Source: J088 sp003695505 [NCBI: Candidatus Dadabacteria bacterium] (GTDB lineage Bacteria > J088). Taken from it: 23,661 nt of DNA. The position numbers and the translations under genes are program-made. The notes beneath the pieces are model-generated. The model was not told the DNA's origin, made no database searches, and was given only the letters and a program-made list of their open reading frames with translations. The DNA lies in NCBI GenBank assembly GCA_003695505.1, contig RFIY01000050.1:1-23661 (forward strand), read 5' to 3'. Shown here in pieces: positions 7,734 to 15,533 of the stretch (position 1 is the stretch's first letter; the number at the start of each line of letters is the position of its first letter).

Positions 7734-10174
7734 CGGACGGGGCGCCTTCGATACAGCCAGACCAGGAGGACCAGGAACGGCACGAATCCGTCTGCGGAGC
7801 CTCCGGGAGACGCCTGGCATCCGCAACCACGCCGGTCTCGCCGAGAGAGATCCCCCGTGGTCTCGCTCACTGCTGTCGAAGCATCCGCGTACACCAGCAA
7901 GGTCTGCCACTGGGACGGATCGCCTGCGAGTTCGAATCCACTGACAGGCTCGGTCACCGCGAAACGCCACTCGACAACACCCGGCTCCGCAAAGGTAGAC
8001 ACGGCGCGAACACGACCGTCTGCGTCAATCGTCGCCGGAAGCCACGATATCGCTCCCGAGTCCCCGATCCGCCAGGCGACCGCCGCAGCGAGGCCAGATG
8101 GATCGCCGATGTCTCCGATCAGCCGCGCCGCAAAGGAGACCGGCGCAGCCGCCGACACCGGGTTCGGCACTGCACCGCTGACCAGAAACGGCGCCTCGCC
8201 GAGCCAGACCAGCAAGGGTGAATCATCGATCGCGCGGGCGGCGTTGAGCATGTGCCCGCCAGAGATCCGGGCCGCGTCAGCCACGTCAGATAATGTCCGT
8301 GCGCGAAGCGACATCGTCGAGACCACCGCGGCTGGCTCCAGCGATGGGTCATGCATCCGAACCAGCGCTGCGACACCGCTGGCAAAGGGCGCAGCCATGC
8401 TTGTCCCCTGCGCCAGCTCGTACGCTCGGCCACCCGCGTAGTTCGCCCCCGGACGCCACCAGCGCACGGAAACGATTTGCAGCCCACCCTGAACCAGGGA
8501 CGCACTGCCGGCCCAGTTTCCTGCCGTCGTCATCACAAAACGAATGCTCAGACTCGACGGGAGCGGCGCCAACAGGCTGCCAAAGTCGAGAAATCGCTCA
8601 ACCACGCCGTAGCCACTGAATGTGCCCTGGTCATTGGGCAGATCCTTCCAGATCGCATTGCCATCCGATGACGAAGCGCTGTTGGTGCTGTACTGCAGTT
8701 TGACCGAAGATCCCGGCCCGAGGTCGTGATACAGCACGACCTGCAGCACCGCACGCCCAAATACGGACGCATCGAATGGTTCGCTGGTCAGCGTCTGGGT
8801 CCAGGGTCCGGTATGCGCTTCCGGCGGCTGCCGAACAGCCGCGTCATAGTCGCCGACAACAATCTTGTCGCCTGTCAGCGTTTCCGCCACTGCCCAGTGC
8901 GTTCCCGACGCGCGAAAGTCGGTACCCAGGACGGGGCCCGGAAACAGTTTGCCGATCGACCCACTGAAGCCGTTGAAGTTTCGTTCATTCCAGACATCCT
9001 CACGACCCGGAAGCGCCGTTCGTATCGCCACACCCGGTGCGGCAACGTGGACCTTCTGACCGGTATTCGCGAAAGATGCCAGTCGGCCATCATTCGTGTG
9101 CGCCGTGACCACGATCATGCCTGGGATGGCCCACGCGGCCGGATAGAAGGGCTGCTGGTCAATGTCATGCCCGTCGTTGCCCGCCGCCGCGACGATGACG
9201 ATGCCATCCGCAACGAGCTGTTGCAGCTTTTCGAGCAGCGCCTGCGATGGTTCCGGACCGCCCCAGCTCAGATTGACGACATCCACGCCTGCCTGGCGCA
9301 CGAATTCAAGCGCTTCGATCGCCGCAGACGTCAGATTGCAATCGCTTTCGGCATCGAACCGTTCGGCACCCAGCGCCTTCGCAACAACGATTCGGCTGTC
9401 CCAGACAACGCCAGCGATCCCGACGCCGTCGTTGCCCGCTGCGCCTGCGATCGCTGCAACCTGGGTACCGTGGCCGACGAGATCTTCCGGCTCACCATCA
9501 TGGTCACAAGCGTCCCAGCCATACACCGACGCAGCAAATGTCGCATCGGTAAGGTCGCCTGGCGCGGGCCGCCAGATCCGCGCCTTCAAATCGGGGTGCT
9601 CCGGGTCGACCCCACTGTCGACGACACCGATGCGCACGGTCGCCGAACCGGTCACCGTATCCCAGGCCAGATCCGCGTCGAGATCATAGCTCGATGCGTT
9701 TTCGGTGTCCGAAACGGGATCCAGATCGCACCAGGCGACGCCATCATTCGGATCCGAGTCGCAAGCCGCACTGTAGCCGTCCGCGGCATCCTGAGGGTAT
9801 CCAAGCGGCTGGCCGGTGTTGCGCAGTCCCCACTGCTGCGCAAAGTCCGCGTCGTTGGGCAACGTGCTGACCAGTTGCCAGCGCCGGTTCGGCTCGACGA
9901 CCGTAACTGCCGTAACCTGCGCAAGCAGATTGCGCAGCGCCGGTTCGTCCATCGCAGCATCGAGGCGCAACCGCAACCACTGCGGCGCCGCAATCGGGCC
10001 AACGAGACGAATCAGACGATCGATCTGGGGAATCGCACGAACCTGGGCGATGAACCGTTCGACCGTCGTGTCGGCCGGCAAACGGATCAACCAGTCGCTT
10101 GCCAGGCCGTGATCGGCCTGCGCCGGACGTACCAGCACCAGGCAAAGCAGCAACGCCCGCGTCCATCGCTTCAT
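7730..10174 (-). CDS. Exported subtilisin-like serine protease (S8) with C-terminal anchor tail
   Basis: An 814-residue protein with a signal peptide (MKRWTRALLLCLVLVRPAQA, cleavage after residue 20) and a short pro-region. The S8 triad is complete: Asp186 (RIGVVDSGVD), His235 (GHGTQVAAIAGAAGNDG) and Ser592 (AQGTSMAAPFASG), with oxyanion Asn333 (AAAGNDG). About 200 residues (roughly 385-585) are inserted between VAAPG and GTSMA, where simple subtilisins have about 25. The insert has beta-sandwich character (TLTSEPFDASVFGRAVLQVV, VKLQYSTN). After the catalytic domain come about 120 residues of beta-rich sequence. The C-terminus is a sorting-type tail: RRGCGCQ, a linker, the hydrophobic FVPFLVLLVWLY and RRRPVR. 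This resembles MYXO-CTERM-like signals. It is the first gene of a coupled protease-FIST-kinase unit. Confidence 0.93.
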   Translation of the reverse strand: MKRWTRALLLCLVLVRPAQADHGLASDWLIRLPADTTVERFIAQVRAIPQIDRLIRLVGPIAAPQWLRLRLDAAMDEPALRNLLAQVTAVTVVEPNRRWQLVSTLPNDADFAQQWGLRNTGQPLGYPQDAADGYSAACDSDPNDGVAWCDLDPVSDTENASSYDLDADLAWDTVTGSATVRIGVVDSGVDPEHPDLKARIWRPAPGDLTDATFAASVYGWDACDHDGEPEDLVGHGTQVAAIAGAAGNDGVGIAGVVWDSRIVVAKALGAERFDAESDCNLTSAAIEALEFVRQAGVDVVNLSWGGPEPSQALLEKLQQLVADGIVIVAAAGNDGHDIDQQPFYPAAWAIPGMIVVTAHTNDGRLASFANTGQKVHVAAPGVAIRTALPGREDVWNERNFNGFSGSIGKLFPGPVLGTDFRASGTHWAVAETLTGDKIVVGDYDAAVRQPPEAHTGPWTQTLTSEPFDASVFGRAVLQVVLYHDLGPGSSVKLQYSTNSASSSDGNAIWKDLPNDQGTFSGYGVVERFLDFGSLLAPLPSSLSIRFVMTTAGNWAGSASLVQGGLQIVSVRWWRPGANYAGGRAYELAQGTSMAAPFASGVAALVRMHDPSLEPAAVVSTMSLRARTLSDVADAARISGGHMLNAARAIDDSPLLVWLGEAPFLVSGAVPNPVSAAAPVSFAARLIGDIGDPSGLAAAVAWRIGDSGAISWLPATIDADGRVRAVSTFAEPGVVEWRFAVTEPVSGFELAGDPSQWQTLLVYADASTAVSETTGDLSRRDRRGCGCQASPGGSADGFVPFLVLLVWLYRRRPVR

Positions 10175-10269
10175 TGTCCGTTAGAATAACATGGCAACAG
10201 TCACAAATTCCCGCTTTTTCGGGCCGCCTTGCCCCTCCTGGGGACCGCGCGGCATGGAGTACATTTACG

Positions 10270-10542
10270 ATGGCGACGATATCCTGCAAACGCTGCGGCA
10301 AAGACGGCGAGCAACTCGACCAGAAGCCGTTGGGCGGCTCGCTCGGCGACGAGATCCGCGATTCGATCTGCGCCTCCTGCTGGGCCGAGTGGGACGAACT
10401 GCAGTTGAAGATCATCAACGAATATCGCCTCAATCTGGCAATTCCGCAGCATTACGATATGCTGGTGGACGAAATGCGCAATTTCCTGAACCTGAAAGAA
10501 GGCGCCACCGGCACACAGAGCCTCGAGCTCGAGGACGACTGA
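10270..10542 (+). CDS. YggX-like Fe(II)-trafficking / oxidative damage protection homologue
   Basis: A 90-residue cytoplasmic protein. The core GGSLGDEIRDSIC...WAEWDELQLKIINEYRLN...LVDEMRNFLN matches the YggX family pattern (LGxxI, W..W...Q..LINE..LN, E...FL), which helps protect labile iron-sulfur enzymes and handles iron. Unlike Escherichia coli YggX with its single N-terminal cysteine, this form has two pairs, CKRC (6, 9) and CASC (34, 37), which could make a four-cysteine metal site. The ATG at 10270 gives the complete family domain. GGAG lies 11 bases upstream, somewhat distant. It is divergent from the protease gene and 28 bases ahead of the DUF3604 gene, probably in one transcript. Confidence 0.85.
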   Translation: MATISCKRCGKDGEQLDQKPLGGSLGDEIRDSICASCWAEWDELQLKIINEYRLNLAIPQHYDMLVDEMRNFLNLKEGATGTQSLELEDD

Positions 10543-10570
10543 TCCGGCAGCCGACCGCAAGGAATCGACC

Positions 10571-12559
10571 GTGCCCAGAACAACCCGTGTTTCCGTTGTT
10601 GCACTTGGAATTCTGTTGTCAACCGCAGTGCTCGCGGATCCGCCACGCCGCAACATCTACTTCGGCGATCTGCACACCCACTCCAACCTGAGCGCCGACG
10701 CCGTACTGATGCAGCTCGCGCATGGCGTACAACGCGGCCCCGAAGCCGCCTGCCTGTACGCGCGGGCGTGCGCCCAGGTGGACTTTTACGGCCAGAGCGA
10801 CCACGCCGAAATGCTTGATCGTGCCGACTGGGAGCGTGAGCAGGCTGCCGTCAAAGCCTGCAACGAAGCCGGCCTCGCGGCAACGGACGCGAACGGCGAC
10901 CCGGAAATCGTTGTGTTCCATGGATTTGAATGGACCTCGTCGGCCAAGGGGCGCTACTGGGGACACAAGAATGTATTTTTCAGGAACGATACAGTCCCCG
11001 AAATGCCGGTTGCCGCGTACACGATCCCGGAAGTCGGCGCGGCGAATTTTCGCGCATTGTGGGCCGCGATGGGCATCTATCGACAGCTCGGCGTCACGCT
11101 GCTACCCGGACTGCATGCCGCCAACCGCAGCTTCGAGGTCAACAGTCGCAAGCGCTGCGGCGCAGCGGACGACGGCTACGATTGCATCCGCGTGGCCGAC
11201 GAGCCAAAAGAGCTCTGGCAGATTCTGAACAGCTACTACGGGAATCCAGCGTATCGAGACGGTGGCTACGACGCGCTCGTCATCCCGCACGGAACCGCGT
11301 GGGGCATGGCCAAGCTCGGTACCAACTGGGATATCCAGCTCAACAGCGAGCAACACGATCCTAACTTGCAGCGGCTCATCGAGGTCTTTTCTGGCCATGG
11401 CAACAGCGAGGAGTACCGCGACTTCGATGCACCTGACAGCGGCTATGAAAGCTGTTTCGACCGCGCCGCGAAGCTTCAGGCCGCCTGGTGCCGCCTGCAT
11501 GATGTGTCCGCCGAAGCGTGCCGCGACGACATCGACCGCGCGCGCGAAACCGCCGCCGTGCCCTTTGCAACCGACCCGGAAGACTGGGGGCGCTGCAACC
11601 AGTGCACCGACTGTTTTCAGCCGGCCGAACGCTACCAGCCAGATGGCAGCGTCCAGGCGGCACTCGCCAAAACCGGCTTCGAACCCGATGGCAGCAAACT
11701 GCGTTACCATTTTGGCTTCATCGCGGCGACCGATGATCACGCCAGTCGCCCCGCCAGCGTGATGGAACGACGGATGCTGGCGGACTGGGGCCTGCCAGTA
11801 TTTTTTCAGGCCACGCTAGGCACGGCATTCGCGCCCAAGGGACGCAATCCGGTTGAAGCCGAGCGCGTCGCGAGCTATTTTTATCCCGGCGGACTCGTGG
11901 CCGTACACGCCGACCGCCGGACACGCGAGTCGATCTGGGAAGGGCTGAAACGGCGAGAGACCTACGGCACATCGGGGCCGCGCATTTCGCTGTGGTTCTG
12001 GGCGGCTGCGAACGACACCGAGGTCACGATGGGCGGCCGTCTGGCGGCCAATGCCAGCCCAGTGTTCCAGTTCGAGGCACTTGGTGGGCCGGTCGAGCAG
12101 CCGGGTTGCAGCGATGCAACCACGGCACGCTGGGGACAGTCCACGGTCGAGAACATCTGCCTGAATGCATGCTTCAATCCGTCCCCACGGCGCAGTGGCA
12201 TCGACCGCATCGAGGTCGTCCGCATTCGGCCGCAGCAGACTCCGGACGAACGGATCGTGTCCTTGATCGACGACCCGTGGAAAGTGATCCGCAACCCCGA
12301 TCGTGATTCGGCGGGCCGCCCCTCGGCGCGGTTCCGCGGGTCGTTTACCGACCCGGAATACGCAACGGGCGCGAGAGACGCCATCTACTACATCCGCGTC
12401 ATCCAGGAACCAACACCGTCGGTCAACGGACAGCCGATGAAGCCCGGCCCCGATGGATCGCTGGAGCCCTGCCCCCTGCACTACAATGGCGACGACTGTT
12501 TGTCGCTGGCCGAAGAGCGGGCCTGGTCGTCACCGATCTACGTCGACTGGAGACCCTGA
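10571..12559 (+). CDS. Exported DUF3604 (PHP-like) protein
   Basis: A 662-residue protein with a signal peptide (hydrophobic VVALGILLSTAVLA, cleavage near residue 22). The mature start NIYFGDLHTHSN gives His35 and His37. Further probable metal ligands are Asp77/His78 (YGQSDHAE), His240 (VIPHGTAWG), Glu271/His276 (EVFSGHGNSE) and Asp388/Asp389/His390 (AATDDHASRP). This pattern is that of DUF3604, a family related to the PHP metal-dependent phosphoesterases. Its substrates are unknown. A Cys-rich stretch (about 196-350, including RCNQCTDC) suggests disulfides or another metal site and fits export. The start is GTG with AAGGA seven bases upstream. It follows the YggX-like gene closely; a functional link between the two is not evident. 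Confidence 0.88.
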   Translation: MPRTTRVSVVALGILLSTAVLADPPRRNIYFGDLHTHSNLSADAVLMQLAHGVQRGPEAACLYARACAQVDFYGQSDHAEMLDRADWEREQAAVKACNEAGLAATDANGDPEIVVFHGFEWTSSAKGRYWGHKNVFFRNDTVPEMPVAAYTIPEVGAANFRALWAAMGIYRQLGVTLLPGLHAANRSFEVNSRKRCGAADDGYDCIRVADEPKELWQILNSYYGNPAYRDGGYDALVIPHGTAWGMAKLGTNWDIQLNSEQHDPNLQRLIEVFSGHGNSEEYRDFDAPDSGYESCFDRAAKLQAAWCRLHDVSAEACRDDIDRARETAAVPFATDPEDWGRCNQCTDCFQPAERYQPDGSVQAALAKTGFEPDGSKLRYHFGFIAATDDHASRPASVMERRMLADWGLPVFFQATLGTAFAPKGRNPVEAERVASYFYPGGLVAVHADRRTRESIWEGLKRRETYGTSGPRISLWFWAAANDTEVTMGGRLAANASPVFQFEALGGPVEQPGCSDATTARWGQSTVENICLNACFNPSPRRSGIDRIEVVRIRPQQTPDERIVSLIDDPWKVIRNPDRDSAGRPSARFRGSFTDPEYATGARDAIYYIRVIQEPTPSVNGQPMKPGPDGSLEPCPLHYNGDDCLSLAEERAWSSPIYVDWRP

Positions 12560-12594
12560 ACAGGTTCCCACGACTGCCGTTCCCGCTCACTCAT

Positions 12595-12604
12595 TCTGAA
12601 ACAG
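12595..12604 (+). promoter_or_regulatory. Upstream element shared with the second receiver promoter
   Basis: TCTGAAACAG lies six bases upstream of the sigma54 -24 box at 12611. The identical 10-mer lies five bases upstream of the -24 box at 21945. Here the mirror arm (12586-12594) matches only 5 of 9 positions, so this is a half site or degenerate palindrome. It is a candidate binding site for a common regulator. Confidence 0.5.
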
Positions 12605-12610
12605 GCGATC

Positions 12611-12626
12611 TGGCACGCCGTTTGCT
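12611..12626 (+). promoter_or_regulatory. Sigma54 (-24/-12) promoter of the first stand-alone receiver
   Basis: TGGCACGCCGTTTGCT is a full match to the sigma54 consensus TGGCACG-N4-TTGCW with correct GG-to-GC spacing. The expected start is near 12637, just ahead of the Shine-Dalgarno site (12646-12652) and the GTG start at 12659. Confidence 0.82.
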
Positions 12627-12645
12627 GCTGATCAGGCGACTCACG

Positions 12646-12652
12646 AAGGAGG
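12646..12652 (+). promoter_or_regulatory. Ribosome binding site fixing a GTG start at 12659
   Basis: AAGGAGG is six bases before the GTG at 12659. The in-frame TTG at 12653 directly abuts this site and cannot be the start. Confidence 0.88.
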
Positions 12653-12658
12653 TTGCCT

Positions 12659-13096
12659 GTGAGCGAGCACATCGAAGCCAGCAAGAGCCAAAAGATTTTC
12701 GTCGTCGACGATGACCCTGACCAACTGTTCATCGCCAGTCGCGCGTTGAAACGCGCCGGCTACCAGGTCGAAACGGCCGACAACATCTGGATTGCCCACA
12801 AGGTCGGCGAATTCCGCCCCGACCTGATCCTGATGGATGTCCAGTTCGCAAACTTCCAGAACGGCCCGGTCGCGGTCAAGGCGCTGAAGAAAAACCAGCT
12901 CGGCCGCGACACGATCGTATTGCTCTATTCAACGATGCCCGAGACCGACCTCGCGGCACTGGTTGTGGAATGTGGCGCGGACGGGTACGTCTGCAAGCAC
13001 GAGGGTCCTGCATCACTGATCCACGAAGTGCGCCGCCATCTGGACCGTCGAGCGTTGCACACGGGTACCGCGCTGCCGGACGTGGCCAACGGCTGA
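12659..13096 (+). CDS. Stand-alone receiver protein, phosphorylatable
   Basis: A 145-residue single receiver domain with no output domain, so it is CheY-like in form. It keeps the acidic pair Asp17/Asp18 (IFVVDDDP), the acceptor Asp60 (DLILMDVQF), Ser91 at the Thr/Ser switch (VLLYSTMPE) and Lys113 (GYVCKHEG). The segment VETADNIWIAHKVGEF is unusual: most receivers have an NGxEAL-like sequence there. The receiver at 22021 has the same motif and aligns without evident gaps. It is transcribed from the sigma54 promoter at 12611 and is convergent with the chemosensory operon, 29 bases from the REC-kinase stop. Phosphorylation by CheA or the REC-kinase is likely but inferred. Confidence 0.88.
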   Translation: MSEHIEASKSQKIFVVDDDPDQLFIASRALKRAGYQVETADNIWIAHKVGEFRPDLILMDVQFANFQNGPVAVKALKKNQLGRDTIVLLYSTMPETDLAALVVECGADGYVCKHEGPASLIHEVRRHLDRRALHTGTALPDVANG

Positions 13097-13125
13097 CAGT
13101 CGGTCAAGCTGCAGCGACAGCTCTG

Positions 13126-14433
13126 CTACCCGCGCGAACGACGGTATGGGAGAACGACGCGGAACAGCGATCCCTGACCCGATTCACTTTCCACACCAAT
13201 CGTTCCGCCGTGGGCTTCAACGAGTTTGCGGACGATCGCCAGCCCGAGTCCCGTGCTGGCTTCACCGCCGGTCGGCACGGAGCTTGTGCGGCTGAATGGC
13301 TGGAACAACAGTTCCTGTTCCGACGCGGCGATACCTGGTCCCTGGTCCTGAACCTCAACGGCCACGGCCCCCGGCCCCGAGCCGACGCGAACGTCAATCC
13401 GGCTGCCGCGTGGCGAGTATTTGATTGCGTTCGACAGCAGATTGTCGAAAACCTGCATCAATTTCGACCAGTCACCTTCGATCGCATCAGGTTCATCCAG
13501 GATACTCAAGTGGATCTGCATGCCCTTCGTATTTGCGTCATGACGCCGCAATTCGACCGTCTGTTGCAGCAACGCAGGAATCGAAACACTGGTCAGGCGC
13601 AATTTCACCTTCCCGGATTCGATTGCGGAAACATCGAGCAATTCTTCGATGATCGCCAACATCCTGTTCGCGGATCGTTCGACACCATCCAGCAGAGACA
13701 GCGCATCTTCCTTGTCTTCGTGTTCGACGGCATCACGCAGGAAGCTGGCGTAACCGCGGATGGTTCCGATCGGATGGCGCAGGTCGTGTACAACCATCCC
13801 GAGGAATTCGTTTTTCTGTTCGTTCGCGCTGGCCAGCTCGCGATTGGTTTTTTCGAGCTGATCCCGCATGCGTGACAGCTCGTTGTTGCGCTCAAACAGC
13901 TCGCGGTTGATTTCGATCGCGTTCATGTAGGTCGACAGCAGCAGATCGACAATCTTCCGCGGATGACTGGTGACCGTCATCACCTGGCCATCATAGTTGA
14001 TTTCCATCGAATCGAAATGTCCCTGGTCGCGGTCACGTCGGTTTCGCACCAGGTAGTCGATCTGGTTCAGGAGAAACTCAGCGCTGTAGGGCTTCGTCAC
14101 AAAGCTGTCGGCGCCTGCATTGATACCGCGCACGACATCGCCCCGCTCCCGCAACGCGGTCAACAGAATGACCGGCAGCCCCTCAAACTGCGGCTGCGCA
14201 TTGATCCAGGTGCAGAGTTCGAAACCGTCTTCCCCCGGCATGACGATGTCGCTGACGACGATATCGACCTGCGCGCCTTCATTCAGAAGCAGATCCCGCG
14301 CTTCTTCCGCGCTCCCAGCCAGCGTCACATCGTGCCCGCCCGATTCGATGTCGGCTGCAATCTGAACGGCCTGTGTTGGGCTGTCCTCGACGACGAGAAC
14401 GCTATAGCTGCCTTCGCGGGTTGTATTCATCAT
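13126..14433 (-). CDS. Receiver-histidine kinase (REC-HisKA-HATPase), last gene of the chemosensory operon
   Basis: A 435-residue soluble protein. The N-terminal receiver (about 10-130) is complete: VVEDSP, Asp62 (VVSDIVMPGEDG), Thr92 (ILLTAL) and Lys114 (FVTKPY). A coiled-coil linker (about 170-205) leads to HisKA with VVHDLRHPIG (acceptor His216). The HATPase domain has Asn335 (NLLSNAIKYS), DQGPGI, FQPFSR and TGLGLAIV. Its ATG overlaps the cheB TGA (ATGA), so translation is coupled. In Wsp operons the gene after cheB (wspF) encodes the output diguanylate cyclase WspR. Here that place is taken by a kinase whose receiver is presumably phosphorylated by the CheA homologue. Its own target is unknown; the neighbouring stand-alone receiver is a candidate. 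Confidence 0.93.
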   Translation of the reverse strand: MMNTTREGSYSVLVVEDSPTQAVQIAADIESGGHDVTLAGSAEEARDLLLNEGAQVDIVVSDIVMPGEDGFELCTWINAQPQFEGLPVILLTALRERGDVVRGINAGADSFVTKPYSAEFLLNQIDYLVRNRRDRDQGHFDSMEINYDGQVMTVTSHPRKIVDLLLSTYMNAIEINRELFERNNELSRMRDQLEKTNRELASANEQKNEFLGMVVHDLRHPIGTIRGYASFLRDAVEHEDKEDALSLLDGVERSANRMLAIIEELLDVSAIESGKVKLRLTSVSIPALLQQTVELRRHDANTKGMQIHLSILDEPDAIEGDWSKLMQVFDNLLSNAIKYSPRGSRIDVRVGSGPGAVAVEVQDQGPGIAASEQELLFQPFSRTSSVPTGGEASTGLGLAIVRKLVEAHGGTIGVESESGQGSLFRVVLPYRRSRG

Positions 14434-15533
14434 TTTTTCTCCACTGACTGGGATGCTACGCCTTTTCGATGGAATGTTTCCGCCGCAATCAGCTCTGACA
14501 ACAACGCGGTCAATGCGTTCAGTGGTGCAACGATCGCGCCAGGCGCCTTGCGGACCGCCGCCTCGGGCATCGACGGCGCCATCGCATCATCGGGATCCTG
14601 AATAAAAATTGTCGCCCCCCGCCGGTCGAGCGCCTCAAGTGTTTCGCTGCCATCGGTACCTGTTCCGGTCAGCAGCACGACCACTCCCGGACATGACTGC
14701 TCCAGCAGAGACCTCCACAAGACGTCAATGACCGGACTCGCCACGCGTTGCGATGGTCGCGCCGACACTTCGACGCTCGTATCGTCGCAGCGCGTCAGCA
14801 CAAGATCAAGGGATCCCGCCGGGATCGCGACCGCACCCGGTGGCACCTGAGCGGGTTGATCGCGGTCAACGACGATAACGCGCAGCCCGGTAGTTTCTTC
14901 CAGCCAGCGCGCGAATCCATCGACGAACCCCGGCGCGAGATGTTGGGCCAGCAAGACCGGCACCGGTAGAGGCCTGGGCAGCTCCTTGAGCAGGTGAACC
15001 ACGGCCTGCGGTCCGCCGAGAGAGGCGCCAATTGCAATCAGACATAGCGAACCTCCAAGTGCGTGTGTCGCGCGCTTTGTTGTCCGCGGAGGCGGCACCG
15101 CGGTCGAATACCTCCTGACCACCGGCACCCCGGCGGCGACTCTGAGCGCCCGCAGCCAGTCTTCGACGAGTCGCGGCTCGCCACAGGCCGGTTTTTCGAC
15201 ACAGGCGATCGCGCCGGCCTGGAGCGCGGCAAACGCTTTTTCCGGATTCTTGTCGTGCCAGGACGCGCTTGTAACAACGATCGGGATCGGGCGCGACTGC
15301 ATGATGCGCTCGACAAAGGTCAACCCATCGATGCCGGGCAGCTCCATATCGAGTGAAATCACGTCGAACCGCGTCGGATCGTCGTCGATCAATGCCAACG
15401 CTTCCTCGGCGCTCGTCACGTCGGCTGCGACTTCGAACCAACCCTGCTCCTCGAGCAGCGCGCAAAGCGCCAGACGCTGGGTCGGTGAGTCCTCCACAAT
15501 GAGAACGCGTATCGGCTGTTGCGATCGGTTCAC
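14430..15533 (-). CDS. cheB: Chemotaxis-type protein-glutamate methylesterase CheB (WspF-like)
   Basis: A 367-residue response regulator that removes methyl groups from the receptor. The N-terminal receiver has VEDSPTQR and acceptor Asp62 (VISLDMELPGIDG), with Lys in CVEKPA. A Pro/Arg-containing linker (about 135-160) leads to the methylesterase domain with the triad Ser171 (AIGASLGGPQA), His198 (LLAQHLAPGF) and Asp294 (LLTGTGTDG). The length is normal. It overlaps both neighbours by four bases (the TGA of cheA and the ATG of the REC-kinase), so it is coupled on both sides. With CheR it should set receptor adaptation. In Pseudomonas, loss of WspF locks the system on; the same role is inferred here. 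Confidence 0.94.
   Translation of the reverse strand: MNRSQQPIRVLIVEDSPTQRLALCALLEEQGWFEVAADVTSAEEALALIDDDPTRFDVISLDMELPGIDGLTFVERIMQSRPIPIVVTSASWHDKNPEKAFAALQAGAIACVEKPACGEPRLVEDWLRALRVAAGVPVVRRYSTAVPPPRTTKRATHALGGSLCLIAIGASLGGPQAVVHLLKELPRPLPVPVLLAQHLAPGFVDGFARWLEETTGLRVIVVDRDQPAQVPPGAVAIPAGSLDLVLTRCDDTSVEVSARPSQRVASPVIDVLWRSLLEQSCPGVVVLLTGTGTDGSETLEALDRRGATIFIQDPDDAMAPSMPEAAVRKAPGAIVAPLNALTALLSELIAAETFHRKGVASQSVEKK

Noticed and set aside
6823-7970. Longer N-terminus of the FIST protein, starting at 7970
   Set aside because: The extra 79 residues are the out-of-frame translation of the protease C-terminus (Arg-rich, no homology). The GTG at 7733 overlapping the protease stop is the better start.
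8726-10189. Plus-strand open frame of 487 codons
   Set aside because: It is antisense to the protease gene, whose triad, signal peptide and tail are unmistakable. The plus-strand product is Arg/Asp-rich without any motif, a usual shadow in GC-rich DNA.
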